A stretch of 64,000 bases of DNA from Sulfitobacter dubius. Its GTDB lineage: Bacteria > Pseudomonadota > Alphaproteobacteria > Rhodobacterales > Rhodobacteraceae. The stretch lies in the NCBI RefSeq assembly GCF_900113435.1, contig NZ_FOPG01000004.1:62001-126000 (forward strand), written 5' to 3'. The translations under genes and the position numbers were made by a program. This document shows positions 42,702-52,279 of this stretch, piece by piece (position 1 is the first letter of the stretch; each line of letters begins with the position of its first letter). Under the pieces are notes generated by a model. It was not told the DNA's origin. It was given only the letters and a program-made list of their open reading frames with translations, and ran no database searches.

Positions 42702-43826
42702 GTTGACGCCCTGCCGCGCAAGGAAGGCCGAGACGCGTTCCAATCCAGCGCGTAGATCCGCCGTGGGATTGGCATAGCCGATGCGCAACCAGCCCTCCAT
42801 GTCCATCGCGCTGCCGGGGGTGAAAAGCACCCCCTCCTCCTCCAGCAACCGGGTGCAGAAATCGCGCGAGGGGAGCGGCAGGTCATACTTTACCAGCGCC
42901 GTGGTGCCGGACTTCGGCCTCACCCAAGAAATCAGCGGCTCGCCCTCAACCCAGTCAGACAGGATCGCGAGGTTCTCACGGGTGATGCGATGAGCACGCT
43001 CAAGGATTTTCCCACGGTTCTCCAGCGCGAGGGCCGAGAAATACTCATCAATCCGACCGACAGAAATGGTGTTATAGTCGCGGTGGATCATAATCCGTTC
43101 TAGCAAATCGCGCGGGCCTGCGACCCAACCGACGCGCAGCCCGGCAAGTGAATAGGCTTTGGACATGCCCGCCGTGCTGATGCCCTTGTCGTAGAGATCG
43201 CAGATCGACGCGGTATAGCCGTCGCCCGCCTGATCGGTCCCGCGGTAGACCTCATCGCAGAGCACCCAAGCATCGCTGCCGCGCGCAATCTCCGCGATTT
43301 GGGTCAGCATCTCGCGGTCCATCAAAGCGCCGGTGGGGTTGTTGGGGTTATTTGTTGCGATCATCCGCGTATCGGGGCGCATCATGGCGCGCAATGCGTT
43401 GAGATCGGGCAGAAAGCCGTTCTCTTCGCGCAGGTGCAGCAGCTCAACATCGGCGCCGATGCTTTCTGGGATGGAGTAATGCTGCTGATAGGTCGGCACG
43501 ATGGCGATGACGTGGTCACCACGGCTAACAAGCGTCTGATGTACCAGTGAATTCGCGCCAATGGTGCCGTGGGTCGTCAGCACATTGTCACGGGACTGAC
43601 CCTCGTACAGCCCCGCCACCGCGTCGCGCAGCCGGTCGGACCCCTCAATCGCGCCGTATCCCATCCGCATCTCGCGCAGTTCGCCTAAGACGCTGTTGTC
43701 GACCCCAGCCATGTCGATCAAATCGCCTAGAGTGATCGAATCCACGCAGGTTTCGGCAAGGTTATAGCGGCAGTGGTTCTCGAATTCGTTCATCCACATT
43801 TCAACGCCGAAGGTTTTGATATCCAT
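42675..43826 (-). CDS. Class I/II PLP-dependent aminotransferase
   Basis: The 383-aa fold type I aminotransferase carries NNPNNPTGALMD, CDEVYRGTDQ and the PLP lysine in AGMSKAYSLAGLRVGW. An Arg in GWLRIGYANP binds the substrate carboxylate. Acceptor specificity cannot be read. It shares 27 bases with the end of the argE-like gene on the other strand. Upstream (20 bases) is a serine hydrolase gene, so both are probably in one leftward unit. Confidence 0.85.
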   Translation of the reverse strand: MDIKTFGVEMWMNEFENHCRYNLAETCVDSITLGDLIDMAGVDNSVLGELREMRMGYGAIEGSDRLRDAVAGLYEGQSRDNVLTTHGTIGANSLVHQTLVSRGDHVIAIVPTYQQHYSIPESIGADVELLHLREENGFLPDLNALRAMMRPDTRMIATNNPNNPTGALMDREMLTQIAEIARGSDAWVLCDEVYRGTDQAGDGYTASICDLYDKGISTAGMSKAYSLAGLRVGWVAGPRDLLERIMIHRDYNTISVGRIDEYFSALALENRGKILERAHRITRENLAILSDWVEGEPLISWVRPKSGTTALVKYDLPLPSRDFCTRLLEEEGVLFTPGSAMDMEGWLRIGYANPTADLRAGLERVSAFLARQGVNSAETVDQL

Positions 43827-43845
43827 GGTGCAATCCTCTTGATTA

Positions 43846-44928
43846 TCAGCTGCGGGCCGGGCCGGTTAACGCCGCCATCAGCAGTTCCAGAAACTTGGGC
43901 GCCTGCGGTGGGGCGAGCCAGCGCATCACGGCCACAATCTCCTGCTCCGGTGCGATCCAGATCATATGGCCGCCCGCACCCTGTGCGCTAAAGGCGGTCT
44001 CGGGCAGTGCCGAGTTGGCGTCCTGCCCCCGGTTCAACCACCACAGGAAACCGTACTTGTCGAGGGTCGGCGTGGGCGTCAGCGACTGCCGCATCCAGTC
44101 TTCAGGTAAGATTTGCACGCCGTCCCACTGGCCATTCTGACAGATGAACTGACCGAATTTCGCATGATCCTCGGCCCCGATGAAAAGCCCACCGCCCCAG
44201 TGTCCGCCACCGGTGACCGACTGAACGCGCGTGCCGTCGACCTCGACCCAAGAGGTCGAATAGCCTTCCCACCGCCAATCGGCGGAAGCGCCAATCGGGT
44301 CCATGATCCGTTCGCGCAGCACTTCTGGCAAGGGGCGACCAAATCGGCACAGCAGCGCATAGGCCAGCGCGTTCACCCGCACATCGTTGTATTCGTAATG
44401 GCTCCCTGGCGCGCTGACCTCGCGCAACTGCCCCTTGCGGCTGTTGTCCGCGCCAACGCCAATCTGGCGATAGTGATCCACCTGATCGTCTTTGCCAAAA
44501 ATCTCACCGCGCCATTCGCTGTTCATCTGCAACATATGCCGCCACGTGATGCGCCCGTTGTGATCGCCCGAAAAATGCGGCCCCGGCACGCTGTCGCCCA
44601 CGGGGGCGTCGAGGTCCGCAATCAACCCGTCCTTCACCGCCAGCCCCGCCAGCACCGAGAGGTAACTCTTGGCGATGGAAAAGGTCATGTCGGTGCGCGT
44701 CGTATCGCCCCAGTCGGCCACGCGCTGCCCCCGGTGCAGGATCACACCCGCCGGGCCACCGCGGGGCTTCACCGGACCCACGATCTCGGTCCACGGGCCG
44801 CTTTCATCCCACTCGCGGTTGCCGACATAGGCGCCATCGGGGTAGTACATCTCGCGCGGCCACGCGGTCTCATGGGCCAAGGCGTGATCGACGGCAGCTT
44901 GCAAAGCGGGGGTGGCGGCGAATGTCAT
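43846..44928 (-). CDS. Serine hydrolase of the class C beta-lactamase / esterase family
   Basis: The 360-aa protein has the SxxK motif Ser84-Ile-Ala-Lys87 (FSIAKSYL) and the YxN motif in YEYNDVR. The third active-site element is likely in QGAGGHMIWIAPEQ. There is no signal peptide, so it is cytoplasmic and not a secreted beta-lactamase. Relatives act as esterases, D-aminopeptidases or amide hydrolases. It sits between the mdeR and aminotransferase genes; the 79-base gap after mdeR leaves room for its own promoter. Confidence 0.82.
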   Translation of the reverse strand: MTFAATPALQAAVDHALAHETAWPREMYYPDGAYVGNREWDESGPWTEIVGPVKPRGGPAGVILHRGQRVADWGDTTRTDMTFSIAKSYLSVLAGLAVKDGLIADLDAPVGDSVPGPHFSGDHNGRITWRHMLQMNSEWRGEIFGKDDQVDHYRQIGVGADNSRKGQLREVSAPGSHYEYNDVRVNALAYALLCRFGRPLPEVLRERIMDPIGASADWRWEGYSTSWVEVDGTRVQSVTGGGHWGGGLFIGAEDHAKFGQFICQNGQWDGVQILPEDWMRQSLTPTPTLDKYGFLWWLNRGQDANSALPETAFSAQGAGGHMIWIAPEQEIVAVMRWLAPPQAPKFLELLMAALTGPARS

Positions 44929-45007
44929 TCTGCTCTCCTTGGGTTTGGGCGAACTCTTCCCAAGGGGGCGGCAATTGTAAACCGCAAAGTCTATTTCATG
45001 TAAGGGT

Positions 45008-45487
45008 TTACCCGGTGATGTCAGGGTAAACTTGGCTCCGCTTTACCACGCCATAGACAAAGCTGGTGTCGATCGACCCAATCCCACCGATTGGATGCAG
45101 CCGCGTGCGCACGAAGCGTTCGTAATCCTCCAGATCGCCCACCACGACGCGCAGCAGATAATCCGATAGCCCGCTCATCACGAAACATTCCAAGACCTCT
45201 GGGATCGCTTTGATCTGGCTCTCGAAGCGCTGCACCGTTTCTTCGTCATGGCCATCCAGCGTGACGCGCACCATCACTGTGACCGGTAGGCCGTAAGCCT
45301 TGGCGTCGACCTCCACACTATAACCCCGAATCGCGCCGTTCTTTTCCAACGCCCGCAGGCGGCGCAAACAAGGCGATGGCGAAAGGTTTACCTCCTGTGC
45401 GAGGTCGAGGTTGGTCATCCGCCCATTACGTTGAAGGGCGCGGATGATTTTGCGGTCGGTGGCGTCCAATTGGGGTATATGGGGCAT
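45008..45487 (-). CDS. mdeR: Lrp/AsnC-family regulator of methionine gamma-lyase genes
   Basis: About 159 aa from ATG 45487, with AGGAG further upstream. The N-terminal HTH reads DATDRKIIRALQRNGRMTNLDLAQEVNLSPSPCLRR split over residues 8-45. The RAM ligand domain includes VLECFVMSGLSDYLLRVVVGDL. The arrangement (divergent lrp-type gene, methionine gamma-lyase, PDH-E1-like gene) is that of mdeR-mdeA-mdeB in Pseudomonas putida. A palindrome at 45483-45495 overlaps its start and the downstream promoter, indicating autoregulation. Confidence 0.88.
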   Translation of the reverse strand: MPHIPQLDATDRKIIRALQRNGRMTNLDLAQEVNLSPSPCLRRLRALEKNGAIRGYSVEVDAKAYGLPVTVMVRVTLDGHDEETVQRFESQIKAIPEVLECFVMSGLSDYLLRVVVGDLEDYERFVRTRLHPIGGIGSIDTSFVYGVVKRSQVYPDITG

Positions 45488-45495
45488 AATATGCC
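45483..45495. promoter_or_regulatory. Palindrome GGCATAATATGCC (predicted MdeR site)
   Basis: GGCATA and TATGCC are exact reverse complements around one central base. The site covers the mdeR start codon and lies at the -35 position of the rightward promoter. Related AATGCC half-sites recur at 45531 and 45553. Lrp-type proteins bind such repeats cooperatively. Confidence 0.55.
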
Positions 45496-45516
45496 AATTC
45501 TCCTGCTTTTTAGGGA

Positions 45517-45522
45517 TATAAT
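45517..45522 (+). promoter_or_regulatory. Perfect -10 box TATAAT for mdeA
   Basis: TATAAT lies 60 bases before the mdeA ATG. The -35 position (about 45494-45499, CCAATT) is poor, as expected of an activator-dependent promoter. The MdeR palindrome abuts it. Confidence 0.5.
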
Positions 45523-45582
45523 AGCAACCTAATGCCAAAGCGACCATCCGATAATGCCCCCAACAACTTTGAGGGGCACTCC

Positions 45583-46785
45583 ATGACCAATTCGCAGAAA
45601 TCCTTTGCCACACGCGCCATTCACCACGGCTATGACGCACAAAGCGAGCAGGGTGCGCTGAACCCGCCGATATACATGAGCTCGACTTTCACCTTCGAGA
45701 CGGCTGAGGCAGGCGGCGACATGTTCGCGGGCGAGCGCGAGGGGCATTTCTACACCCGCATCTCAAACCCCACGCTCGACCATCTGGAAAAGCGCATTGC
45801 CAACCTTGAAGGGGCCGAAGCCGGTCTCGCCACGGCATCTGGCATGGGGGCGATCACCTCGACGCTGTGGTCTTTCCTTGAGGCGGGGGATGAGATCATC
45901 ATCGACAAGACGCTCTACGGCTGCACCTTTGCCTTTATGACCCACGGGTTGCCGCGCTTTGGGGTGAAGGTGACATTGGTCGATATGACCGAGCCTGCGA
46001 ACCTCGAAGCGGCGATCAGTGCGCAAACCAAGATCGTCTATTTCGAGACCCCCGCGAACCCGAACAACCGTCTGGTCGACATTTCTGCCATCTCGGCCAT
46101 CGCGCATCGCGCCGGGGCCAAGGTGGTGGTCGACAACACCTATGCCACGCCGGTCCTCACCCGCCCCATCGAGCATGGCGCGGATATCGTCGTCCATTCG
46201 GCGACGAAGTTCCTCTCCGGTCACGGTGATGTGGTTGCGGGTCTCGTTGTCGGCAGTTTGGAGGACATGACACAGGTGCGGCTTGTGGGTCTGAAAGACA
46301 TGACAGGTGCCGTAATGTCGCCCCTGACCGCCATGCTGCTACTGCGCGGGATCAAGACGCTGGAGCTGCGGATGGAGCGCCATTGCGCCACCGCGCGCAA
46401 AGTGGCCGAGGCGCTGGAAGCGCATCCCGCGGTGCTGCATGTCGCCTATCCGGGGTTGCAGAGCTTCCCGCAGGCCGATCTTGCGCGGCGACAGATGGGC
46501 AATTTCGGCGGCATGATCCCCTTTGAGGTGAAGGGCGGCAAACCGGGCGGCATCGCCTTTATGAACCGGCTGAACCTCATTCAACGCGCCGTGAGCCTCG
46601 GCGACGCGGAGAGCCTAATCCAGCATCCCGCAAGCATGACCCATTCGACCTATTCGCAAGAGGAACGCGCCGAACATGGCATCGCGGAGGGCCTCGTGCG
46701 CCTGTCGGTCGGGCTCGAAAGCGCCGATGACATCATTGATGACCTTTACGCCGCGCTTGGCGCGCATAACATGCAAGCGGCCTGA
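45583..46785 (+). CDS. mdeA: L-methionine gamma-lyase
   Basis: The enzyme converts methionine to methanethiol, ammonia and 2-oxobutyrate. The 400-aa protein (ATG 45583, GAGGGG upstream) keeps the lyase-defining Tyr112 and Cys114 in LYGCTFAF, equivalent to Tyr114 and Cys116 of P. putida MGL. The PLP lysine is Lys209 in HSATKFLSGHGD; NPTL and GMGAI motifs are also present. The Cys separates it from cystathionine gamma-synthases. The downstream gene matches MdeB, so the 2-oxobutyrate is probably oxidised to propionyl-CoA. In roseobacters this route also frees methanethiol from methionine. Confidence 0.93.
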   Translation: MTNSQKSFATRAIHHGYDAQSEQGALNPPIYMSSTFTFETAEAGGDMFAGEREGHFYTRISNPTLDHLEKRIANLEGAEAGLATASGMGAITSTLWSFLEAGDEIIIDKTLYGCTFAFMTHGLPRFGVKVTLVDMTEPANLEAAISAQTKIVYFETPANPNNRLVDISAISAIAHRAGAKVVVDNTYATPVLTRPIEHGADIVVHSATKFLSGHGDVVAGLVVGSLEDMTQVRLVGLKDMTGAVMSPLTAMLLLRGIKTLELRMERHCATARKVAEALEAHPAVLHVAYPGLQSFPQADLARRQMGNFGGMIPFEVKGGKPGGIAFMNRLNLIQRAVSLGDAESLIQHPASMTHSTYSQEERAEHGIAEGLVRLSVGLESADDIIDDLYAALGAHNMQAA

Positions 46786-46863
46786 TCCGGCACGGACCGG
46801 ACCAGTCGCGGGCGGTGTCGAAGAGGGCACCGCCCGAGGGATCCTCAGAATGAAAGACCTGCC

Positions 46864-49248
46864 ATGACCGCTCTCGCCCCTGCCCAGCTCAAGACCATCG
46901 AACAACGTCTGCTGTGGCTGTCGCATTGGATGATCCACAACGCCAATCACATCCGGCCCAAGGTGGACGGGATTAAAGTGGGCGGGCATCAGGCGTCTTC
47001 GGCCTCAATGGTGTCGATCATGACGGCGCTTTATTTCAGCGCCCTGCGGCCTGAGGATCGGGTTGCGGTCAAACCCCATGCCTCGCCAATCTTTCATGCG
47101 ATGCAGTATCTCATGGGCAACCAGACCCGTGAGAAGATGGAGAATTTTCGCGGGTTCCATGGCGTGCAGAGCTATCCCAGCCGGACCAAGGATATCGACG
47201 ATGTGGATTTCTCAACCGGGTCCGTGGGTCTTGGGGTCGCCGTGACCTCCTTTGCCTCACTGGTGCAGGACTACATCACCGCGAAGGCATGGGGCGAGGA
47301 CGTTACCCTCGGCCGGATGGTCGCGCTGGTGGGCGACGCCGAACTCGACGAAGGCAACATCTACGAAGCTTTGCAAGAAGGCTGGAAGAACGACCTGCGC
47401 AATACATGGTGGATCATCGACTACAACCGTCAGTCGCTCGACGGGGTGGTGCGCGAAGGGCTGTTCAAACGCATCGAGCAGATTTTCGACGCCTTCGGTT
47501 GGGATGTGGTCAAGGTGAAATACGGCGCCCTGCAACGCGCCGCGTTTGATGAGCCGGGCGGCGACAAACTGCGCGACTGGATCGACAACTGCCCCAATCA
47601 ACTCTACTCGGCACTGACCTTCATGGGCGGTGCGGTCTGGCGGCAGCGGCTGATGGACGCGCTTGGCAATCAGGGCGATGTGACCGCGTTGATCGAGGCG
47701 CGCAGTGATGACGAACTGGCCGATCTGATGGAGAACCTCGGCGGCAACTGCGTGCAGACCATGGCCGAGACCTTTGCCGCCATCGACCACGACCGCCCGA
47801 TCTGTTTCCTTGCCTATACAATCAAAGGTTGGGGCACGCCGATTGCGGGGCACAAAGACAACCACGGCGGGCTAATGAACAAAAGCCAGATGGCCGAGTG
47901 GCAGCAGCATATGGGCGTGGCCGAGGGCGAAGAGTGGGAGAAATTCGCCACCGTCGCGGACCCTGACGCCTTGCAGGCCGCGCTCGACCAAGTGCCCTTC
48001 TTCGCAAAGGGCCGCCGCCGCTACGAAGACGCAACCCTGACGGTGCCGCAGATTGAACTCTCCAGTGACCGAGAGATCTCCACTCAGATGGCCTTCGGTA
48101 AGATCCTCGACGATCTCTCCAAGGGCGACAGCGATCTGGCCGAGCGGATCGTCACCATGTCGCCGGATGTGACCGGCACGACGAACCTTGGGCCTTGGGT
48201 TAACCGGCGCAAGCTCTTCGCCCGCGAGGAACAAGCCGACACATTTATTAACGAGAAAATCCCCTCCACCGCGAAATGGGAGTTTACGCCCAAGGGCCAG
48301 CATATCGAGCTGGGCATCGCCGAGATGAACCTCTTCCTCTTGCTGGGCGCTGCAGGCCTCTCGCATTCGCTTTTCGGCAAGCGGGTCATTCCCATTGGCA
48401 CGGTTTACGACCCCTTCGTCGCCCGCGGCTTGGATGCGCTGAACTATGCCTGCTATCAAGATGCGCGCTTTATGATTGTCGGCACGCCATCGGGCGTGAC
48501 GCTCGCTCCCGAAGGCGGCGCGCATCAATCCATCGGCACGCCGCTTATTGGCATGAGCCAAGACGGGTTGGCGAGCTTCGAGCCTGCCTTTGCCGATGAG
48601 CTTGCGGTGATCATGCAATGGGCCTTCGATTATCTGCAAAAGGATGGCGAAGGCGACCCGGATGAGCGCACGTGGCTGCGCGATGAGACCGGCGGTTCGG
48701 TCTATCTGCGGCTCACCACCAATCCCATCGAACAGCCCGGCAAACGGGTCGACGAGGACTTCCGCCAAGGCGCCATCGACGGGGCCTATTGGCTGCGCAA
48801 GCCGGGGCCGAACTGCGACGTGGTGATCGCCTATCAGGGGGCCGTAGCGCCCGAAGCGATCAAGGCGGCGGGGATGATCGCTGAAGGCAGGCGCGATGTG
48901 GGCGTGCTGGCAGTCACCTCCGCGGATCGTCTCAACGCCGGATGGACGGCGGCGCAACGCGCCCGGGCGCGGGGCAATGCAGAAGCGGAAAGCCACATTG
49001 AAAGCCTGCTGGCCGATCTGCCGCGCGGTTGCAAAATGGTGACGGTGATTGATGGCCACCCGGCAACGCTGTCGTGGCTCGGCTCGGTCGTCGGACATCA
49101 GACGGTACCGCTTGGGGTCGAGCATTTCGGACAGACCGGGACCATCGCGGACCTCTACCAACACTTCGGCATCGACGCGCGGTCGATTGTTGAGAAGGTG
49201 CAGGGGCTGACTCCGGGCCGCCAAATGCTGCACCGGGTGGCAGGGTGA
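46864..49248 (+). CDS. mdeB: Homodimeric 2-oxoacid dehydrogenase E1, MdeB-like (2-oxobutyrate dehydrogenase)
   Basis: A 794-aa single-chain ThDP E1 related to AceE but shorter than the usual 880-890 residues. The ThDP-Mg motif is GDAELDEGNIYEALQEGWKND; the family's WWIIDYNRQSLDGV and the AYTIKGWGTPIAGHKDNHGG segment are present, as are histidines near residue 73 (KPHASPIFHAMQ). Sitting 78 bases after mdeA, as in P. putida, it should decarboxylate 2-oxobutyrate and acylate an E2 lipoyl domain encoded elsewhere. No E2 or E3 gene lies in the window. Confidence 0.88.
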   Translation: MTALAPAQLKTIEQRLLWLSHWMIHNANHIRPKVDGIKVGGHQASSASMVSIMTALYFSALRPEDRVAVKPHASPIFHAMQYLMGNQTREKMENFRGFHGVQSYPSRTKDIDDVDFSTGSVGLGVAVTSFASLVQDYITAKAWGEDVTLGRMVALVGDAELDEGNIYEALQEGWKNDLRNTWWIIDYNRQSLDGVVREGLFKRIEQIFDAFGWDVVKVKYGALQRAAFDEPGGDKLRDWIDNCPNQLYSALTFMGGAVWRQRLMDALGNQGDVTALIEARSDDELADLMENLGGNCVQTMAETFAAIDHDRPICFLAYTIKGWGTPIAGHKDNHGGLMNKSQMAEWQQHMGVAEGEEWEKFATVADPDALQAALDQVPFFAKGRRRYEDATLTVPQIELSSDREISTQMAFGKILDDLSKGDSDLAERIVTMSPDVTGTTNLGPWVNRRKLFAREEQADTFINEKIPSTAKWEFTPKGQHIELGIAEMNLFLLLGAAGLSHSLFGKRVIPIGTVYDPFVARGLDALNYACYQDARFMIVGTPSGVTLAPEGGAHQSIGTPLIGMSQDGLASFEPAFADELAVIMQWAFDYLQKDGEGDPDERTWLRDETGGSVYLRLTTNPIEQPGKRVDEDFRQGAIDGAYWLRKPGPNCDVVIAYQGAVAPEAIKAAGMIAEGRRDVGVLAVTSADRLNAGWTAAQRARARGNAEAESHIESLLADLPRGCKMVTVIDGHPATLSWLGSVVGHQTVPLGVEHFGQTGTIADLYQHFGIDARSIVEKVQGLTPGRQMLHRVAG

Positions 49249-49258
49249 AAGGGCGCAA

Positions 49259-50179
49259 ATGACTTACTCCCTAGCCATTCACGGCGGTGCCGGAGCCCTT
49301 TTGAAACAGAATATGACCCCAGAAAAAGAGGCCGCCTATCACGCCGGACTGGCCCGCGCGGTAGAAGCTGGGGAAGCCGTGCTGCGCGATGGTGGCAGCG
49401 CTATGGACGCGGTTGTCGCCTCGGTCTGCGCGTTGGAGGATGAGCCGCTGTTCAACGCCGGGCGCGGCGCGGTCTATACCTCTGAGGGCAAACAGGAGAT
49501 GGACGCCGCCGTGATGGACGGGCGCGACCGACGTGCAGGTTCGGTGGCTGGCGTGTTTGGCCCAAAGAACCCCATCCGGCTGGCCCACGCGGTGATGGAG
49601 CGGACGGAACATGTTACGCTGATTGGCCCCAACGCATTAGAAATCGCCCGGCAAGCAGAGCTTCCCTTTGGCGATCACGACTATTTCTTTACTCAATCCC
49701 GTTGGGATGCGCTGCAAAAAACGCTGGAGCTGCGCGCGCGGGGTGAAGTGTCGGACGATCCGGCGCGGCGGCATGGCACCGTCGGGGCGGTGGCGCGTGA
49801 TGAAGCTGGCAATATCGCGGCGGCAACCTCGACCGGGGGGATGACCGCCAATGCACCGGGCCGCGTGGGTGACACGCCGATGATCGGGGCGGGCACCTTT
49901 GCGGATAATGCGACCTGCGCTGTCTCTGGCACGGGGCATGGCGAGATCTTCATCCGCTGGAACGCAGCCGGAGAGATTGCCGCACGGATGCGCCACGCGG
50001 GCGAAGACCTTGCCACGGCCGCCAATCATGTTGTGATGCAGGATCTGGCCAATCACGATGGTTCGGGCGGGGTCATCGCGGTGGACGCGGCAGGCAATAT
50101 CGCGATGCCTTTCAATTCTCAGGGCATGTACCGCGGGATGGTTCGCAAGGGGTTAGCACCTGAAACTAGTATCTATTGA
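49259..50179 (+). CDS. iaaA: Isoaspartyl peptidase / L-asparaginase (plant-type Ntn hydrolase)
   Basis: The 306-aa Ntn hydrolase shows the nucleophile Thr174 at RHGTVGAVARD, where self-cleavage makes alpha and beta chains. The GGAG start (IHGGAGALL), NAGRGAVYT and GTGHGEIFIR blocks are also present. It hydrolyses beta-aspartyl dipeptides and asparagine. It begins 10 bases after mdeB, so co-transcription is possible, though a functional link with methionine catabolism is not obvious. Confidence 0.9.
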   Translation: MTYSLAIHGGAGALLKQNMTPEKEAAYHAGLARAVEAGEAVLRDGGSAMDAVVASVCALEDEPLFNAGRGAVYTSEGKQEMDAAVMDGRDRRAGSVAGVFGPKNPIRLAHAVMERTEHVTLIGPNALEIARQAELPFGDHDYFFTQSRWDALQKTLELRARGEVSDDPARRHGTVGAVARDEAGNIAAATSTGGMTANAPGRVGDTPMIGAGTFADNATCAVSGTGHGEIFIRWNAAGEIAARMRHAGEDLATAANHVVMQDLANHDGSGGVIAVDAAGNIAMPFNSQGMYRGMVRKGLAPETSIY

Positions 50180-50309
50180 TGGGTCGCCCCCCATGTCGCC
50201 GCACAAACACAGCTGGCAGGCTTGGGCCGCGTAGAGCATCTAAATCTTGACATTTTCCGCCCTCCCTTTGATTGACGTGCAAGCGAACTTGACGGGAGAG
50301 GGGACAAGG

Positions 50310-50888
50310 GTGCGTTTTCTAGCAGGAATTGCCAAACTTATCTGTGCGGTGAATATTATCATCGGCAATGTCTTTGCGTGGCTGTCACTCGGCATCGTGC
50401 TTGTTTGTTTCGCTGTCGTCGTGCAGCGATATGTCTTTGCGATTAGCTTTGTCTGGATGCAGGATCTCTATATCTGGCTGAATGGTGCGATGTTCACTGC
50501 GGTCGCGGGCTTTGCCCTGCTGCGTGATGACCATGTGCGTGTCGATATCTTTTACCGCCCCTCCAAAATGGCGCGCCGTGCGCTGATTGATCTGATCGGC
50601 GTGGTGGTGTTTTTGCTGCCCTTTTGCTGGGTCGTCTACGCCTATTCCATGCCATTCGTGCAGCGGGCGTGGGGCTATAACGAGGCCTCGGCCAATGTGG
50701 GCGGCATGCCGGGGCTCTACATCCTTAAGGCGTTCATCATCGGTTTCGCCGCGCTGATTGCCCTTCAGGGCATCGCGTGGATCATCCGCTCCGTTCTGGT
50801 GCTAAGCGGCAATGCCGAGTTGGTTCCCAAATCCATCCAATATAGCCGGGATCAAATCCCCGCAGACCACCCGCAGGGAGCCGTTTGA
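50310..50888 (+). CDS. dctQ: TRAP transporter small permease (DctQ)
   Basis: About 192 aa from GTG 50310, which has GGGAGAGGGG just before; the frame opens at TTG 50247 but that start has no signal. Four TM helices are seen (about residues 13-38, 50-70, 90-110, 135-158), with the QDLYIWLNGAMFT segment typical of DctQ. It overlaps the dctM start in TGATG fashion. A receptor gene lies just beyond dctM on the other strand. Confidence 0.85.
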   Translation: MRFLAGIAKLICAVNIIIGNVFAWLSLGIVLVCFAVVVQRYVFAISFVWMQDLYIWLNGAMFTAVAGFALLRDDHVRVDIFYRPSKMARRALIDLIGVVVFLLPFCWVVYAYSMPFVQRAWGYNEASANVGGMPGLYILKAFIIGFAALIALQGIAWIIRSVLVLSGNAELVPKSIQYSRDQIPADHPQGAV

Positions 50889-52279
50889 TGGATCCGATTT
50901 TGATTGGCGAGATGCTCGCCGCGCTTATGTTCTTTGGCGTGATCGGCTTTTTGCTGCTCGGCTTTCCGGTGGCCTTTACCCTTGCCGGTGTATCGCTGCT
51001 TTTTGGGTTGGTCGGCATCGGCTTTGGTGTGTTCGATCCGTCGAACTTTGGCTCACTGCCCAACCGCTATATCGGCTTTATGACCAACGAAGTGCTGGTT
51101 GCCGTGCCACTGTTTATCTTTATGGGGGTGATGCTGGAACGCAGCCAGATTGCCGAGCAACTGCTGATGACCATGGGCAAACTTTTCGGCAATATGCGCG
51201 GGGGCCTTGGCTTTTCCGTCGTGATCGTGGGCGCGATGCTTGCTGCGTCGACCGGTGTGGTTGGCGCGACGGTTGTGACCATGGGGCTGATTTCTTTGCC
51301 TGCGATGTTGCGGGCCGGCTATGATCCAAAGCTTGCGACAGGGGTAATCTGTGCAAGCGGAACATTGGGGCAGATCATTCCGCCGTCGACCGTGTTGATT
51401 TTCATGGGCGATATGCTGGCGGGCATCAACTCTCAGGTGCAGATGGCCAAGGGCAACTTTGCGCCTTCGCCCGTGTCGGTCGGTGACCTTTTTGCTGGGG
51501 CGCTTTTGCCGGGCATCTTGTTGGTGTCGCTCTACCTGGGCTATGTGCTGTTCAAAGCTGTGACCGCGCCTGAATCTTGCCCCGCAACCCCTGTACCCGC
51601 CGATGAAAAGGGCGAATTGCTGCGTGATTTCTTTGTGGCATTGGTACCGCCGCTGTTGCTGATCCTCGCTGTGCTGGGCTCGATCCTCGGTGGCATCGCC
51701 ACCCCGACAGAGGCCGCTTCAGTCGGTGCAGTCGGCGCGATGATTCTAGCTACGTTGCGCTGGCGTCTGTCCTTCCGCATCCTGCGTGAGACGATGATTG
51801 CAACGGCAACGATCACCAGCATGGTCTTTATCATCCTGCTGGGCGCGTCGGTCTTTTCCATCGTGTTCCGCATGATGGGCGGCGACAATCTGGTTCATGA
51901 ATTCCTAAGCAACCTGCCCGGCGGCCCCTTGGCAGCTGTGGCGGTGGTCATGGTTATCATGTTCTTCCTTGGGTTCATCCTTGACACATTCGAGATCATC
52001 TTCATCGTGATCCCCATCACCGCGCCTGTGCTCTTGATGCTGGATATTGATCCGATCTGGCTTGGTGTATTGGTCGGGGTAAACCTGCAAACGTCCTTCC
52101 TCACGCCGCCCTTTGGCTTTGCGCTGTTCTATCTGCGCGGGGTGGCCCCAGAGGATCTGCCGACCAGTGCGATTTACAAAGGCATTTTGCCCTTCGTGGC
52201 CTTGCAGGTGGTGGCGATTGCGATCTTGTTTGCCTTCCCGCAGATCGTGACATGGTTGCCGAAAGTGATCTCGGGCTAA
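50888..52279 (+). CDS. dctM: TRAP transporter large permease (DctM)
   Basis: The 463-aa permease has about 12 TM helices. Signature segments include VPLFIFMGVMLERS, the AASTGVVGATVVTMGLI stretch, GTLGQIIPPSTVLIF, GGIATPTEAASVG and QTSFLTPPFGFALFYLRG. With the DctQ gene it forms one TRAP membrane unit; the convergent receptor gene at 52532-53626 is the likely partner. The hairpin at 52483-52510 terminates both. Confidence 0.92.
   Translation: MDPILIGEMLAALMFFGVIGFLLLGFPVAFTLAGVSLLFGLVGIGFGVFDPSNFGSLPNRYIGFMTNEVLVAVPLFIFMGVMLERSQIAEQLLMTMGKLFGNMRGGLGFSVVIVGAMLAASTGVVGATVVTMGLISLPAMLRAGYDPKLATGVICASGTLGQIIPPSTVLIFMGDMLAGINSQVQMAKGNFAPSPVSVGDLFAGALLPGILLVSLYLGYVLFKAVTAPESCPATPVPADEKGELLRDFFVALVPPLLLILAVLGSILGGIATPTEAASVGAVGAMILATLRWRLSFRILRETMIATATITSMVFIILLGASVFSIVFRMMGGDNLVHEFLSNLPGGPLAAVAVVMVIMFFLGFILDTFEIIFIVIPITAPVLLMLDIDPIWLGVLVGVNLQTSFLTPPFGFALFYLRGVAPEDLPTSAIYKGILPFVALQVVAIAILFAFPQIVTWLPKVISG

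Noticed and set aside
45583..46785. Cystathionine gamma-synthase/beta-lyase instead of methionine gamma-lyase
   Set aside because: Cys114 in the LYGCTF motif and the mdeR-mdeB neighbours favour methionine gamma-lyase.
47872..49233. 453-codon minus-strand open frame over mdeB
   Set aside because: Shadow of a conserved ThDP enzyme; no independent support.
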